Below, piece by piece: positions 16,228 to 24,627 of a DNA stretch of 64,000 nt (its first letter is position 1; every line of letters begins with the position of its first letter). A program made the translations under genes and the position numbers. Source of the stretch: Flavobacterium commune (GTDB lineage: Bacteria > Bacteroidota > Bacteroidia > Flavobacteriales > Flavobacteriaceae); assembly GCF_001857965.1 (NCBI RefSeq), contig NZ_CP017774.1, forward strand, positions 248,001 through 312,000, in the 5' to 3' direction. The notes beneath the pieces are model-generated. The model was not told the origin of the DNA, did not search any database, and worked only from the letters and a program-made list of their open reading frames with translations.

Positions 16228-17169
16228 ATGAAAAACAACAATAGCAAAGACCAACAACCAATAGACGCCGTAATTTTATGGGTTGATGGTGGAGATGAAA
16301 GGCATAAAGAAAAAATACTACCTTATTTAACCGATAAGAAAGAAATAAAGAACAAAAAATTCAGGACTCGTTTTGACCAAGTAAATGAAATTCAATTTAC
16401 CATTGATTCGATATTAAAATTTGCATCTTATATTCGACATATCTACATCATTACTGACGAACAAACACCAGACTTTTTAAAAAACAAAAACGACACTTAC
16501 TCTAAAGTAAAAATCATTGATCATAGTGTGATTTTTGCCGGTTACGAAGAACATTTACCTGTTTTTAATTGCAGACCTATTGAAAGCTGTATTTTTAGAA
16601 TACCCGATTTAGCGGAACATTTTATTTATTTTAATGACGACTTCTTTTTAATAAATCAAACAAATCCTGAAGATTTTTTTAAAGATGGATTTCCTGTTTT
16701 ACGTGGAAAATGGCTAAAATTTGATTCTGATTTATTTTATAAAAAATTTAAAAAAGAGCGAATAGGGCATAAAAATGCACAACAAAAAGCAGCACAACTC
16801 ATTGGTTTTAAAAACTACTATAACTTTAAGCATACACCTCATCCGCTGAGAAAATCAACTTTTGAGCATTATTTCAATAACAACCAAGCTGTTTTTTTAG
16901 AAAACATAAGACATAAATTCAGAAATAATAATCAATTTACACCACAAGGCTTAGCTAATCATATTGAAATTAAAAACAAAACTTGCGTTTTGAAAGAAGA
17001 CTTACAATTAATGTATTTTAGATCTTTTAAAAAACCTTTATTTTGGTACAAATTCAAATTAAACATTCAATCCAAAGAAAAACTTTTTTTAGGCTTACAA
17101 AGTTTAGATATTTGCCCAGAACCAGTATTAAACTATTTACTTTCTTGGTTAGAAAATCGAACAAAATAA
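16228..17169 (+). CDS. Stealth-family capsular polysaccharide phosphotransferase (copy 2)
   Basis: This is a second 313-residue Stealth protein with clearer motifs than copy 1. CR1 is IDAVILWVDGGDERHKEK. CR2 is TRFDQVNEIQFTIDSILK, then HIYIITDEQTP and FRIPDLAEHFIYFNDDFF. CR3 is HTPHPLRKSTFEHYF. CR4 is NQFTPQGLANHIEIKN. Two distinct Stealth copies in one cluster would fit a polymer with two different phosphodiester linkages, or a primer and a polymerising enzyme; which is the case cannot be told from sequence. The start is 43 bp after the ATP-grasp gene. Confidence 0.92.
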   Translation: MKNNNSKDQQPIDAVILWVDGGDERHKEKILPYLTDKKEIKNKKFRTRFDQVNEIQFTIDSILKFASYIRHIYIITDEQTPDFLKNKNDTYSKVKIIDHSVIFAGYEEHLPVFNCRPIESCIFRIPDLAEHFIYFNDDFFLINQTNPEDFFKDGFPVLRGKWLKFDSDLFYKKFKKERIGHKNAQQKAAQLIGFKNYYNFKHTPHPLRKSTFEHYFNNNQAVFLENIRHKFRNNNQFTPQGLANHIEIKNKTCVLKEDLQLMYFRSFKKPLFWYKFKLNIQSKEKLFLGLQSLDICPEPVLNYLLSWLENRTK

Positions 17170-17239
17170 TATAGCTGTAAAATTACCGACTATCTCTATA
17201 AAAACTAACTATTTTCTAAATTCACACATAAAAAAAACC

Positions 17240-18277
17240 ATGTATAAATTTCTTATCTACATTTCCTATCCTTACAGTATTCCGATTGGTAAACCACTAC
17301 AAGAAGAAATTGAACGACGTGGTTATAATATATATTGGTTTTCTGATCTGGAGAATACAAAACAATATTTTTCTGAAAATGAAAAAATTCTCCATACCGT
17401 AAAAGAGGTTATGGAATACAATCCTGATATAGTTTTAACCGCTACAGACAATGTGGCGTATTTTTTCCCAGGAATTAAGGTTCAAATTTTTCATGGCTTT
17501 TTATCAAATAAACGTCAGGAAATGAATGCTCATTTCAAAATTCGAGGTTTTTTTGATTTATATACTACCCAAGGTCCTTCTACAACTGAAATTTTCCAAC
17601 AACTTGCAAAAAAACACGGTTATTTTGAAATAATTGAAACAGGATGGTCAAAAGTTGACCCACTGTTCCCAATTGTTCAAAAAACAATAACTCCAAAACC
17701 TGTAATTTTAATTTCTTCTACTTTCACAACAAGATTGAGCCTAGCCAAAAATGAATTAGTCTATGAAGAAATAAAAAGATTATCTAATACCGGAAAATAT
17801 CAATTTTTATGTGTTTTACATCCTAAACTAGAAGAGGACGTAAAATCAAAATTCAAAAAATTAGAAAATGAAAATTTCAATTATTTTGATACTACTGATT
17901 TGACACCTCTGTTTATAAAAGCTGATATAATGTTTTCTGACACAACATCTGCTATTGTTGAATTTTTATTACAAGAAAAACCTGTTGTCACCTTTAGGAC
18001 TAAAAAACCATTCGAACACCTAATTGATGTCACAGAGGTTAATGAAATTGAAAAAGCAATAAATCTGGCACTAACAAAACCTGATTATGTAATGAAAGCC
18101 ATTCGAGATTATATAGAATACACGCATCCTTATTTTGATGGAAAATCTAGCGCACGTATAATTGATGCCTCAATTGCTTTTCTCAACAAAAACAAATCTC
18201 ACTTAAAATCAAAACCTTGGAATTTAATCAGAAAATATAAAGTTAGAAAATTATTGAATTATTATAAATTTTGGTAA
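17240..18277 (+). CDS. CDP-glycerol glycerophosphotransferase / GT-B-like transferase
   Basis: This 345-residue protein looks like a GT-B-fold transferase of the CDP-glycerol glycerophosphotransferase type. The first half has a Rossmann-like start (FLIYISYPYSIPIGKPL), then GIKVQIFHGFLSNK. The second half has FLCVLHPKLEEDV and the diagnostic IKADIMFSDTTSAIVEFLL with KPVVTFRTKKP, corresponding to the conserved D-S/T-SS donor-binding region. It probably transfers glycerol phosphate or a sugar to the surface polymer. It is the last rightward gene of the cluster, and its stop codon forms part of a terminator stem shared with the convergent kinase-like gene. Confidence 0.8.
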   Translation: MYKFLIYISYPYSIPIGKPLQEEIERRGYNIYWFSDLENTKQYFSENEKILHTVKEVMEYNPDIVLTATDNVAYFFPGIKVQIFHGFLSNKRQEMNAHFKIRGFFDLYTTQGPSTTEIFQQLAKKHGYFEIIETGWSKVDPLFPIVQKTITPKPVILISSTFTTRLSLAKNELVYEEIKRLSNTGKYQFLCVLHPKLEEDVKSKFKKLENENFNYFDTTDLTPLFIKADIMFSDTTSAIVEFLLQEKPVVTFRTKKPFEHLIDVTEVNEIEKAINLALTKPDYVMKAIRDYIEYTHPYFDGKSSARIIDASIAFLNKNKSHLKSKPWNLIRKYKVRKLLNYYKFW

Positions 18278-18300
18278 ATCAGTATTGATTACCAAAATTT
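18266..18300. terminator. Bidirectional terminator containing both stop codons
   Basis: A perfect 12-bp stem (18266-18277 with 18289-18300) with an 11-nt loop. The stop of the rightward transferase is the end of the left arm, and the stop of the leftward kinase-like gene is the start of the right arm. A- and T-rich stem ends suit both directions. Confidence 0.8.
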
Positions 18301-19050
18301 TAATTTCTTTTTCAATCTTTTTTTTCGAGCAAATTTTTCTTGAAATTGACTCGTAGCCATCCACATTTTTTTAAATATTTCAGCTTCTGATTGTTCAGTG
18401 TAGAATTTTGAATACTCATTACTCATAATTCTAACCATCTTTTCCTGAGGAGTCAAACGGCTAAAATTATTTATGCGCTGTTCAAAGGTCATTTGATGAT
18501 GAAAATTCATTCTGTTTAAGTCAACCAAAAAAAAGTCATATTTATCATCTCCTACTTTTTTAATCAAAGTGTTCCCTGGAGAATGATCTAAAAACTCTAT
18601 ACCTTTTTGATGTAAATCAAAAGTAAACTTTGTAAATTGTCTAAGAATAGTATCGTAGTCAGGATAATTCGAATTTTTAATTAATTCCCTATAAGTAAGC
18701 TCTGTTACTAAATGTTCGCTTAAATAATAACTATCTTTTAATCCTAACCAATTTGAATTTTCAAAATAAGCAATGGGAGCTGGAGTCCCAATTCCTTTTT
18801 CTATCAACAAATTAGCAAAATCATAAGAACGTCTCGCTTTTGATTTTCTAAAATAGGCATAAACTATTTTATTAATCAAATTAGGAATCTTAAACGATTT
18901 AATATTTACTGTTTTCTCACCTAATTCAAAAAGTTTTATTTTATTTCTTTTACCATCACCAAAAAGAATTCCTTTAGAATTAAAATCCTTAATAAAAACC
19001 TCTAAGTTTTCTTTGAATTTTTGATATTGAGAATGAATAATTAGATTCAT
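18289..19050 (-). CDS. InaA/Kdo-kinase-like lipopolysaccharide kinase
   Basis: This 253-residue protein resembles small kinases of the InaA/KdkA/RfaP type that phosphorylate Kdo or heptose of the LPS inner core. The catalytic loop is IEFLDHSPGNTLIK (D then N in the HxD...N position), followed by the metal-binding FFLVDLNRMNF. An upstream Lys-rich N-terminal lobe has NIKSFKIPNLINKIVYAYF. The C-terminus is very basic (KFARKKRLKKKLKFW), suggesting contact with the anionic membrane. It is transcribed leftward, together with or close behind the epimerase gene. Confidence 0.82.
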   Translation of the reverse strand: MNLIIHSQYQKFKENLEVFIKDFNSKGILFGDGKRNKIKLFELGEKTVNIKSFKIPNLINKIVYAYFRKSKARRSYDFANLLIEKGIGTPAPIAYFENSNWLGLKDSYYLSEHLVTELTYRELIKNSNYPDYDTILRQFTKFTFDLHQKGIEFLDHSPGNTLIKKVGDDKYDFFLVDLNRMNFHHQMTFEQRINNFSRLTPQEKMVRIMSNEYSKFYTEQSEAEIFKKMWMATSQFQEKFARKKRLKKKLKFW

Positions 19051-19145
19051 TTACTTCTTTTTTACAGCTAATCAACTTAAGTGACTAGCCTAATTTATAC
19101 TCGTTAAAAACAACTTTTAAAGTATAATATCAATTTATAACTTAA

Positions 19146-20093
19146 TTAGTATTCAACAAAATTTTCCTGATACCATTTAACTTGTTCTTCTAATCCTTCA
19201 AAAAGAGACACCTTGGGTGTGTATCCTAAAATTTCTCTGGCTTTTGTTATTATAGCCGCAGTACGTTGCTGGTCGCCACATCTTGCTGGCTGTCTATCAA
19301 TAACTAGTGTTTTATTCATTATTTTTTCGACAGCTTTAATACCGTCTTGAGTTGTATTGACTTCATCAGTACCTAAATTAATGATCTCTCCATCAATAAC
19401 ATTTTCTCTTCCTATAATTGCCACTAAACCTGTAACAATATCTCCTACATAGGTAAAACTTCTCTCATGAAATTCACTTCCTTCAAATAGAGGAAAAGCT
19501 TTATTATTACATAAATTATCTATTAATTTAGTGTACAGCTTTTCTGGACGCTCTCTGGGACCATAAACTGAATACAATCGCATAGAACAAGCATTTAATT
19601 TTCCTAAACGCTGTAATCCTAATACTAATTGCTCAGCAGCTAATTTAGTCACACCATAATAAGAAACTGGTGCCGGAGAAACTGTTTCATCAACAGTAGC
19701 TACTATACCATAAACTGAAGAAGTACCAATATTTATAAAAGATTTTAAACCGGAATTGTATTTTAGAGTAGCTTCCAATAATCTTTGTGTAGCATTGATA
19801 TTATTGGTAATATAATCTTCTATAGGAGTAGTTGCTGAAATACCAGGTTGTGCCGCCAAATGATAAATGTAATCGTATGGTGTTTTAAAAACATCTGCGA
19901 GATCATCATTCAAATCTTTTCTAAAAATCTTAACTCCTTTAAGACTTAATTTATTTGCGTTTAATTCTTTTAGTTCCGGATTATAATAATTATTAAAGTT
20001 ATCAATCCCAAAAACCTCGTGTCCTAAATCAATTAATCTTTCACACAAATGTGAAGCTATAAAACCAGCCGCTCCTGTTACAAGTATTTTCAT
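19146..20093 (-). CDS. NAD-dependent sugar-nucleotide epimerase/dehydratase
   Basis: This 315-residue extended short-chain dehydrogenase/reductase has the NAD-binding VTGAAGFIASHLCERL, IYHLAAQPG, the catalytic S/T of NIGTSSVYG and the YxxxK pair in SYYGVTKLAAEQL. The segment RLYSVYGPRERP and later ERSFTYVGDI are typical of UDP-glucuronate or UDP-glucose 4-epimerases. The exact substrate is not determinable by eye. It probably makes a nucleotide sugar for the adjacent polysaccharide genes. A 95-bp gap separates it from the downstream kinase-like gene. Confidence 0.92.
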   Translation of the reverse strand: MKILVTGAAGFIASHLCERLIDLGHEVFGIDNFNNYYNPELKELNANKLSLKGVKIFRKDLNDDLADVFKTPYDYIYHLAAQPGISATTPIEDYITNNINATQRLLEATLKYNSGLKSFINIGTSSVYGIVATVDETVSPAPVSYYGVTKLAAEQLVLGLQRLGKLNACSMRLYSVYGPRERPEKLYTKLIDNLCNNKAFPLFEGSEFHERSFTYVGDIVTGLVAIIGRENVIDGEIINLGTDEVNTTQDGIKAVEKIMNKTLVIDRQPARCGDQQRTAAIITKAREILGYTPKVSLFEGLEEQVKWYQENFVEY

Positions 20094-20420
20094 TTATTTT
20101 TTATTTTACTTATGAGGCAAGATTTTGTTAAAAAATAACTACTTCACCACCCATCTTTTGACATTTTTTTTAGAAAAAATAAAATATTAGTTTGAAAGTA
20201 AGAAACTTTTATTTGATAATTACTAAATGCGCAAAAGTAAGTTTTTTTATTCTATAAAAAAAGAATTACAATTGTCTTTCCAGTTGAAAATAACAAAATC
20301 AAAACGCATCCGTTTTAACAAAAAAAACACCCTACAAAACTTACTTTTTTATATAATTATAAGCTACTTTTGTGAAATCAAATACAGAAACATTTTATAG
20401 TGTTTTCATAAACAAACAAA
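20094..20420. other. AT-rich divergent intergenic region
   Basis: This 327-bp gap lies between divergently transcribed genes. Candidate -7 boxes are TACTTTTG on the minus strand (20232-20239) for the epimerase and TACTTTTG on the plus strand (20365-20372) for the PP-loop gene. No -33 box is convincingly spaced for either. I see no gene. Confidence 0.5.
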
Positions 20421-21146
20421 ATGCCTACTCATAATTTACTTTGGACCAGCGGATGGGATTCTACTTTTAGACTTTTACAAATAATTCTAATCGAAAAAAA
20501 ATCAGTTCAACCCATATACATTATTGATAAAGACCGAAAATCTTTAAATAATGAACTCGAAGCTATTGAGAGAATTAAAATAAAAATCCAGAAAGAATAC
20601 CCTGAGGCTTACTCACTAATCTTACCTACTTGGTTTATTGAAAAAAAAGAAATAATTATAAACAAAGAGATAACCCAAAGTGCACAATACATCAATTCCC
20701 TGGTACGAATGGGAAGTCAATATATCTGGTTAGCACAATTTTGTATCAAATACAATTTGAGCAACATTGAAATAAGCTTAGATAAAAACCCTGATCCCAA
20801 ATCTTTCATTTATTTTTTAACCGATAACTATCTTCAAACTGACTATAAAAACTCCAAAAACAAAAGAACTTACAATAATATTGACACTCTTTTTAAATAT
20901 TTTTCTTTTCCAGTAATAACTTATTCAAAAAAAGAAATGCTCACTATTATCAAGAAAAACTATTGGGAAGATATCATGGATCTAAGCTGGTTTTGTCATA
21001 AACCTAAAAAAAATAAACCTTGTGGTAAATGTGTACCTTGTATAGGTGTAATAAAAAAAGAACTTGGCTTTAGAATTCCTGTTTTGAACAGGATGAAAGG
21101 ATATTTTAAAATATATTTATTGGAAATAAAATCGAAAATCAACTAA
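20421..21146 (+). CDS. Divergent QueC-like PP-loop ATPase
   Basis: This 241-residue protein has an N-terminal ATP pyrophosphatase loop, TSGWDSTF (9-16), where classical QueC enzymes have SGGxDS. The C-terminus carries four cysteines, C192, C201, C204 and C207 (CxnCGKCVPC), matching the zinc site of QueC. QueC makes 7-cyano-7-deazaguanine. However, the Trp in the loop, the unusual middle region and the location beside polysaccharide genes suggest a different substrate. Similar QueC-like proteins occur in polysaccharide and defence gene clusters. I infer an adenylating, amide- or nitrile-forming role on an unknown acid. Confidence 0.75.
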   Translation: MPTHNLLWTSGWDSTFRLLQIILIEKKSVQPIYIIDKDRKSLNNELEAIERIKIKIQKEYPEAYSLILPTWFIEKKEIIINKEITQSAQYINSLVRMGSQYIWLAQFCIKYNLSNIEISLDKNPDPKSFIYFLTDNYLQTDYKNSKNKRTYNNIDTLFKYFSFPVITYSKKEMLTIIKKNYWEDIMDLSWFCHKPKKNKPCGKCVPCIGVIKKELGFRIPVLNRMKGYFKIYLLEIKSKIN

Positions 21147-21189
21147 TAAAACGTCCTTTTCAAAAACACAATAACTCCTAAATATGTTC

Positions 21190-22056
21190 TTATTGATGCT
21201 TCCATCTTTTATGAGTCCACAAATAATATTCCGGAGCTTCAATTATTTGATTTTCTACCTTTTTTAAAAACAGGTCGGTAATTTGATAATCGGGAACGTT
21301 TTTTACATCTTCGGCAAGAATCTCAATTTCGGCTTCATAAAAACCTCTTTTTACTTTTGTCACTTTAAGATAAATTACATTCATATCAAATCTTTTGGCA
21401 AGCATTTCGGCACCTGTAAAAACAGGTACTTCAATTCCCATAAAAAGCCCTAAGTGCCTCTTACCTCTGGATCTTGGCGACTGATCGCTTATAAATCCAT
21501 AAAGTCCTTTATTTTTTTGAATTTCATTTCGCTCAATAACGCCAACACTTTCCCTTGTATGAATAAGTCTTGTTTTAAAATTAGAGCGAATTTTACGTAT
21601 TAATTTATCAAAATAAGGATTACTCAATCGCTTATAAATAGCAAATGCTCCAAAACTAATTTTAGTATTCATCAATATCGCCCATTCATAGCTGGCATAA
21701 TGAGCCATCATCATAGCGATACTTTTTCCTTTTTTTTCTAAATCTAAATAAACATCTAAGTTTTTAAAAACAAAACGTTCTTCCATTTCCTGCTGCGAAA
21801 TCGACATGGTTTTCATCATCTCCAAAAACATATCGCACATGTGTTTGTAGAATTTAATCTCAATTTCTTTACGCCTATGATCAGTATAATCAGGAAATGC
21901 CAATAATAAGTTAGCCTGAACTACTTTCTTGCGGTATCCAAAAACATAATATACAAATACAAAAACAATGTCTGATAAAACATAGAGCAATCTAAACGGT
22001 AAAAACGAAATTAATATCAGTAAGGGATAGCTTAGTAAATAAACAAGGAATTGCAT
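21190..22056 (-). CDS. Lipid A acyltransferase (LpxL/HtrB family)
   Basis: This family transfers acyl chains to lipid A precursors at the inner membrane. I start the 288-residue protein at ATG 22056 (MQFLVYLLSYPLL) because a TATTTTTG promoter element lies at 22072-22079, just upstream. A TTG at 22074 would overlap that element. The N-terminal membrane anchor is followed by the acyltransferase motif, here AHYASYEWA (H-x4-E rather than H-x4-D, as often seen in this phylum). Further hallmarks are FISDQSPRSRGKRH, VPVFTGAEMLAKR and the C-terminal YYLWTHKRWKH. It borders the polysaccharide cluster and converges with the PP-loop gene. Confidence 0.93.
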   Translation of the reverse strand: MQFLVYLLSYPLLILISFLPFRLLYVLSDIVFVFVYYVFGYRKKVVQANLLLAFPDYTDHRRKEIEIKFYKHMCDMFLEMMKTMSISQQEMEERFVFKNLDVYLDLEKKGKSIAMMMAHYASYEWAILMNTKISFGAFAIYKRLSNPYFDKLIRKIRSNFKTRLIHTRESVGVIERNEIQKNKGLYGFISDQSPRSRGKRHLGLFMGIEVPVFTGAEMLAKRFDMNVIYLKVTKVKRGFYEAEIEILAEDVKNVPDYQITDLFLKKVENQIIEAPEYYLWTHKRWKHQ

Positions 22057-22071
22057 GGGTAAAATTTTGCT

Positions 22072-22079
22072 CAAAAATA
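22072..22079 (-). promoter_or_regulatory. -7 element deciding the LpxL start
   Basis: TATTTTTG on the minus strand ends 15 bp before ATG 22056. It overlaps a possible upstream TTG start at 22074 and so argues against that start. Confidence 0.5.
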
Positions 22080-22162
22080 CAAATTTTATTTTCTACGAAA
22101 ACAGAAAACATATTTCTTAAAACAACTTGTATTGAATACCTTTGCTTTTATTTAAAATTCTT

Positions 22163-22732
22163 ATGCAAGATATCAATACCGAAGTCCACAAAGCCTACGA
22201 AATAATTAAAGAAGGCGGTATCATCCTCTATCCTACCGATACGGTTTGGGGAATTGGTTGTGATGCTACCAATCCTGAAGCTGTAGCCAAAATATACGCA
22301 TTAAAACAGCGCGAGGAAACAAAAAGCATGATTGTTTTGATGAATGGCGAAAAAATGCTGTACAATGTTTTCAAGGAAATTCCTGAAGTTGCCTGGCAAA
22401 TCATTGATTTATCTGAAAAACCAACAACTCTAATCCTGGACCAACCCCGAAATGTAGCTAAAAATGTAATTGCCGCTGATAATACTTTGGCAGTTCGATT
22501 AGTAAAAGAGCCTTTTTGTTACAAATTATTAGAGCGAATGAAAAAACCATTGGTATCTACTTCGGCAAATATCTCAGGCCAGCCCACTCCTATTGCCTTC
22601 AAAGATATTAGCCCGGAAATTATAAAAGGTGTGGACTATGTTGTAAATTTGCACCGCGATAAAATTGCCGGAAAACCATCTACAATCATCAAATTAACGA
22701 ATGATTGTCAGGTGAAAGTGATACGTAAATAG
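22163..22732 (+). CDS. L-threonylcarbamoyladenylate synthase (Sua5/YciO/YrdC family)
   Basis: This enzyme makes threonylcarbamoyl-AMP for the t6A modification of ANN-decoding tRNAs. I start the 189-residue protein at ATG 22163 (MQDINTEVHKAYEII). A TACCTTTG -7 box at 22137-22144 supports this start over an in-frame TTG at 22142. Motifs are GGIILYPTDTVWGIGCDA, YALKQREETKSMIVL and STSANISGQPTP, all expected for the YrdC domain. The short single-domain form lacks the Sua5 C-terminal domain. The stop is just before the left inverted repeat of the GxxExxY element. Confidence 0.93.
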   Translation: MQDINTEVHKAYEIIKEGGIILYPTDTVWGIGCDATNPEAVAKIYALKQREETKSMIVLMNGEKMLYNVFKEIPEVAWQIIDLSEKPTTLILDQPRNVAKNVIAADNTLAVRLVKEPFCYKLLERMKKPLVSTSANISGQPTPIAFKDISPEIIKGVDYVVNLHRDKIAGKPSTIIKLTNDCQVKVIRK

Positions 22733-22735
22733 TGT

Positions 22736-23180
22736 ATTTACCGCAGATTCGCAGATTTTAATTTTTAAAATATGGAAGAATACTTATCCGCAGATGAAAC
22801 CTATAAAATCATTGGAATTTTATTTGAAGTACATAAAAATCTAGGAAAAGGTTTCTCTGAAATTGTATATAAAGATGCTTTGGAATTTGAATTCAATGAA
22901 AATAGCATTCCATACGAAAGAGAAAAAGAATATTCAGTTAACTACAAAAACACAATTTTAAAACATAAGTTTTATGCCGATTTTGTACTTTATAATTCAA
23001 TTATTTTAGAAATTAAAACTGTAGATTGTTTCAACAATAGTCATTACAATCAATGCTTAAATTATTTAAAAGTATCTGATAATGAACTAGCATTATTAGT
23101 AAATTTTAATTCTGTTTCTTTAGAATACAAACGAATTGTTCGCACAAAAAAATAAAAAAATCTGCGAATCTGCGGTAAAT
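22736..23180. mobile_element. GxxExxY unit bounded by perfect 24-bp inverted repeats
   Basis: The 24-bp sequence at 22736-22759 is the exact reverse complement of 23157-23180. Each copy holds two GCAGATT-type heptads (ACCGCAGATTCGCAGATTTT core). The 445-bp unit contains only the GxxExxY gene and lies between two housekeeping genes: 3 bp after the synthase stop and 4 bp before the CCA-enzyme start. The arrangement looks like an insertion with terminal inverted repeats. I see no clear target-site duplication, and no transposase is encoded. Confidence 0.7.
22772..23155 (+). CDS. GxxExxY family protein
   Basis: This 127-residue protein belongs to the GxxExxY family, named after its conserved motif, visible here as GKGFSEIVYKDALEFEF. 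The second half has YERE, then YKNTILKHKFYADFVLYNSIILEIKTVD, which resembles a PD-(D/E)xK nuclease-like core (D...E-x-K in FADFVL...LEIK). The family is abundant, often multi-copy, in Bacteroidota and several other phyla, and has no established function. Its tight enclosure by perfect inverted repeats, close against both neighbours, suggests that it moves as a unit, possibly with help in trans. A nuclease role is inferred from the apparent catalytic core only. Confidence 0.9.
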   Translation: MEEYLSADETYKIIGILFEVHKNLGKGFSEIVYKDALEFEFNENSIPYEREKEYSVNYKNTILKHKFYADFVLYNSIILEIKTVDCFNNSHYNQCLNYLKVSDNELALLVNFNSVSLEYKRIVRTKK

Positions 23181-23184
23181 CATT

Positions 23185-24606
23185 ATGAACTACAAAGACT
23201 CCTTACATAATCCTATTTTTAAAATTATCTCTCAAGCCTCTCAAGAACTTCAGGTTGACAGCTATGTCATTGGAGGTTTTGTCAGAGATTTAATCTTAGG
23301 ACGTGATTTTAAAAAAGACATCGACATTGTTGCCGTAGGCAGCGGAATCGAATTAGCCTTAAAAGTATCTGAATTACTGCCAAAGAAACCAAAAGTCCAG
23401 GTTTTTAAAACTTATGGCACAGCTATGCTGCGTTTTGAAGATACCGAAATCGAATTTGTGGGAGCCAGAAAAGAATCATATACCCACGACAGTCGCAATC
23501 CTATTGTCGAAAACGGCACATTAGAAGATGATCAAAACCGTCGTGATTTCACCATCAATGCCTTGGCATTATCATTAAACGAAAATAATTTTGGTGATTT
23601 GCTAGATCCTTTTGGAGGTCTGATTGACATGGAAAATAAAATTCTAAAAACGCCATTAGATCCCGACATCACCTATTCAGATGATCCATTGCGAATGATG
23701 CGCGCCATCCGATTTGCTACACAACTGAACTTTGAAATTGAAGAAAACTCACTACAATCCATCTCTAACAATGCTGAACGAATTAAAATCATTTCGGGAG
23801 AACGAATTGTTGATGAATTGAATAAGATTCTTTCGACACCAAAACCATCTGTTGGATTTCTTTTATTATACAAAACAGGACTTTTAGATATTTTATTACC
23901 CGAATTAACCGCTTTAAATCAGGTAGAAGAAATTGAAGGACAAACCCATAAAAACAACTTTTATCACACCCTTGAAGTAGTCGATAATATTTGCCCAAAC
24001 ACAGATGACGTTTGGTTGCGCTGGGCCGCTTTATTGCACGACATTGGTAAAGCACCAACTAAGAAATTTAATAAAAAACAAGGCTGGACTTTCCACGGAC
24101 ACGAATTTTTGGGTGGCAAAATGGTTAAAAAACTATTTGAACGCCTGCACATGCCATTGAACCAAAAAATGAAATTTGTTCAAAAAATGGTAATTATGAG
24201 TTCGCGACCAATTGTACTTTCACAGGACATTGTAACCGATTCAGCTGTACGTCGTTTGGTTTTTGATGCTGGTGAAGATGTTGAAGATTTAATGACCCTT
24301 TGCGAAGCCGACATCACGACCAAAAACCCGGCTAAGTTCAAAAAATACCATAAAAATTTTGAAATAGTTCGTAAAAAAATTGTAGAAGTCGAAGAAAAAG
24401 ACTCCATTCGTAATTTTCAACCGCCTATTTCAGGTGAAGAAATTATGGCAATTTTTGATTTAAAACCTTCCAGAGAAATTGGCGTTCTCAAAGAAGCGGT
24501 AAAAGAAGCTATTTTAGAGGGTGAAATTCCGAACGAATACGAGGCAGCATATCAATTTGTTCTAAAACGCGCCGAAAAATTAGGATTAAAAAAAGTGACG
24601 AAATAA
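23185..24606 (+). CDS. CCA tRNA nucleotidyltransferase / HD-domain protein
   Basis: This 473-residue protein adds or repairs the CCA 3' end of tRNAs. The class II nucleotidyltransferase head has [14 protein letters not shown], then the metal-binding [10 protein letters not shown] (D46, D48) and the [10 protein letters not shown] motif. A C-terminal HD domain has HTLEVVDNI, then [11 protein letters not shown] and [12 protein letters not shown], as in bacterial CCA enzymes with phosphohydrolase activity. No CCA is encoded in the three tRNA genes of this window, which fits dependence on this enzyme. The start is 4 bp after the right inverted repeat of the GxxExxY unit. Confidence 0.94.
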   Translation: MNYKDSLHNPIFKIISQASQELQVDSYVIGGFVRDLILGRDFKKDIDIVAVGSGIELALKVSELLPKKPKVQVFKTYGTAMLRFEDTEIEFVGARKESYTHDSRNPIVENGTLEDDQNRRDFTINALALSLNENNFGDLLDPFGGLIDMENKILKTPLDPDITYSDDPLRMMRAIRFATQLNFEIEENSLQSISNNAERIKIISGERIVDELNKILSTPKPSVGFLLLYKTGLLDILLPELTALNQVEEIEGQTHKNNFYHTLEVVDNICPNTDDVWLRWAALLHDIGKAPTKKFNKKQGWTFHGHEFLGGKMVKKLFERLHMPLNQKMKFVQKMVIMSSRPIVLSQDIVTDSAVRRLVFDAGEDVEDLMTLCEADITTKNPAKFKKYHKNFEIVRKKIVEVEEKDSIRNFQPPISGEEIMAIFDLKPSREIGVLKEAVKEAILEGEIPNEYEAAYQFVLKRAEKLGLKKVTK

Positions 24607-24627
24607 CAGATTAACAATACACTAAAA

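Noticed and set aside
20421..21146. Annotation as queC for queuosine synthesis
   Set aside because: The divergent PP-loop (SGWDS), odd middle region and polysaccharide neighbourhood do not support a firm queC call.
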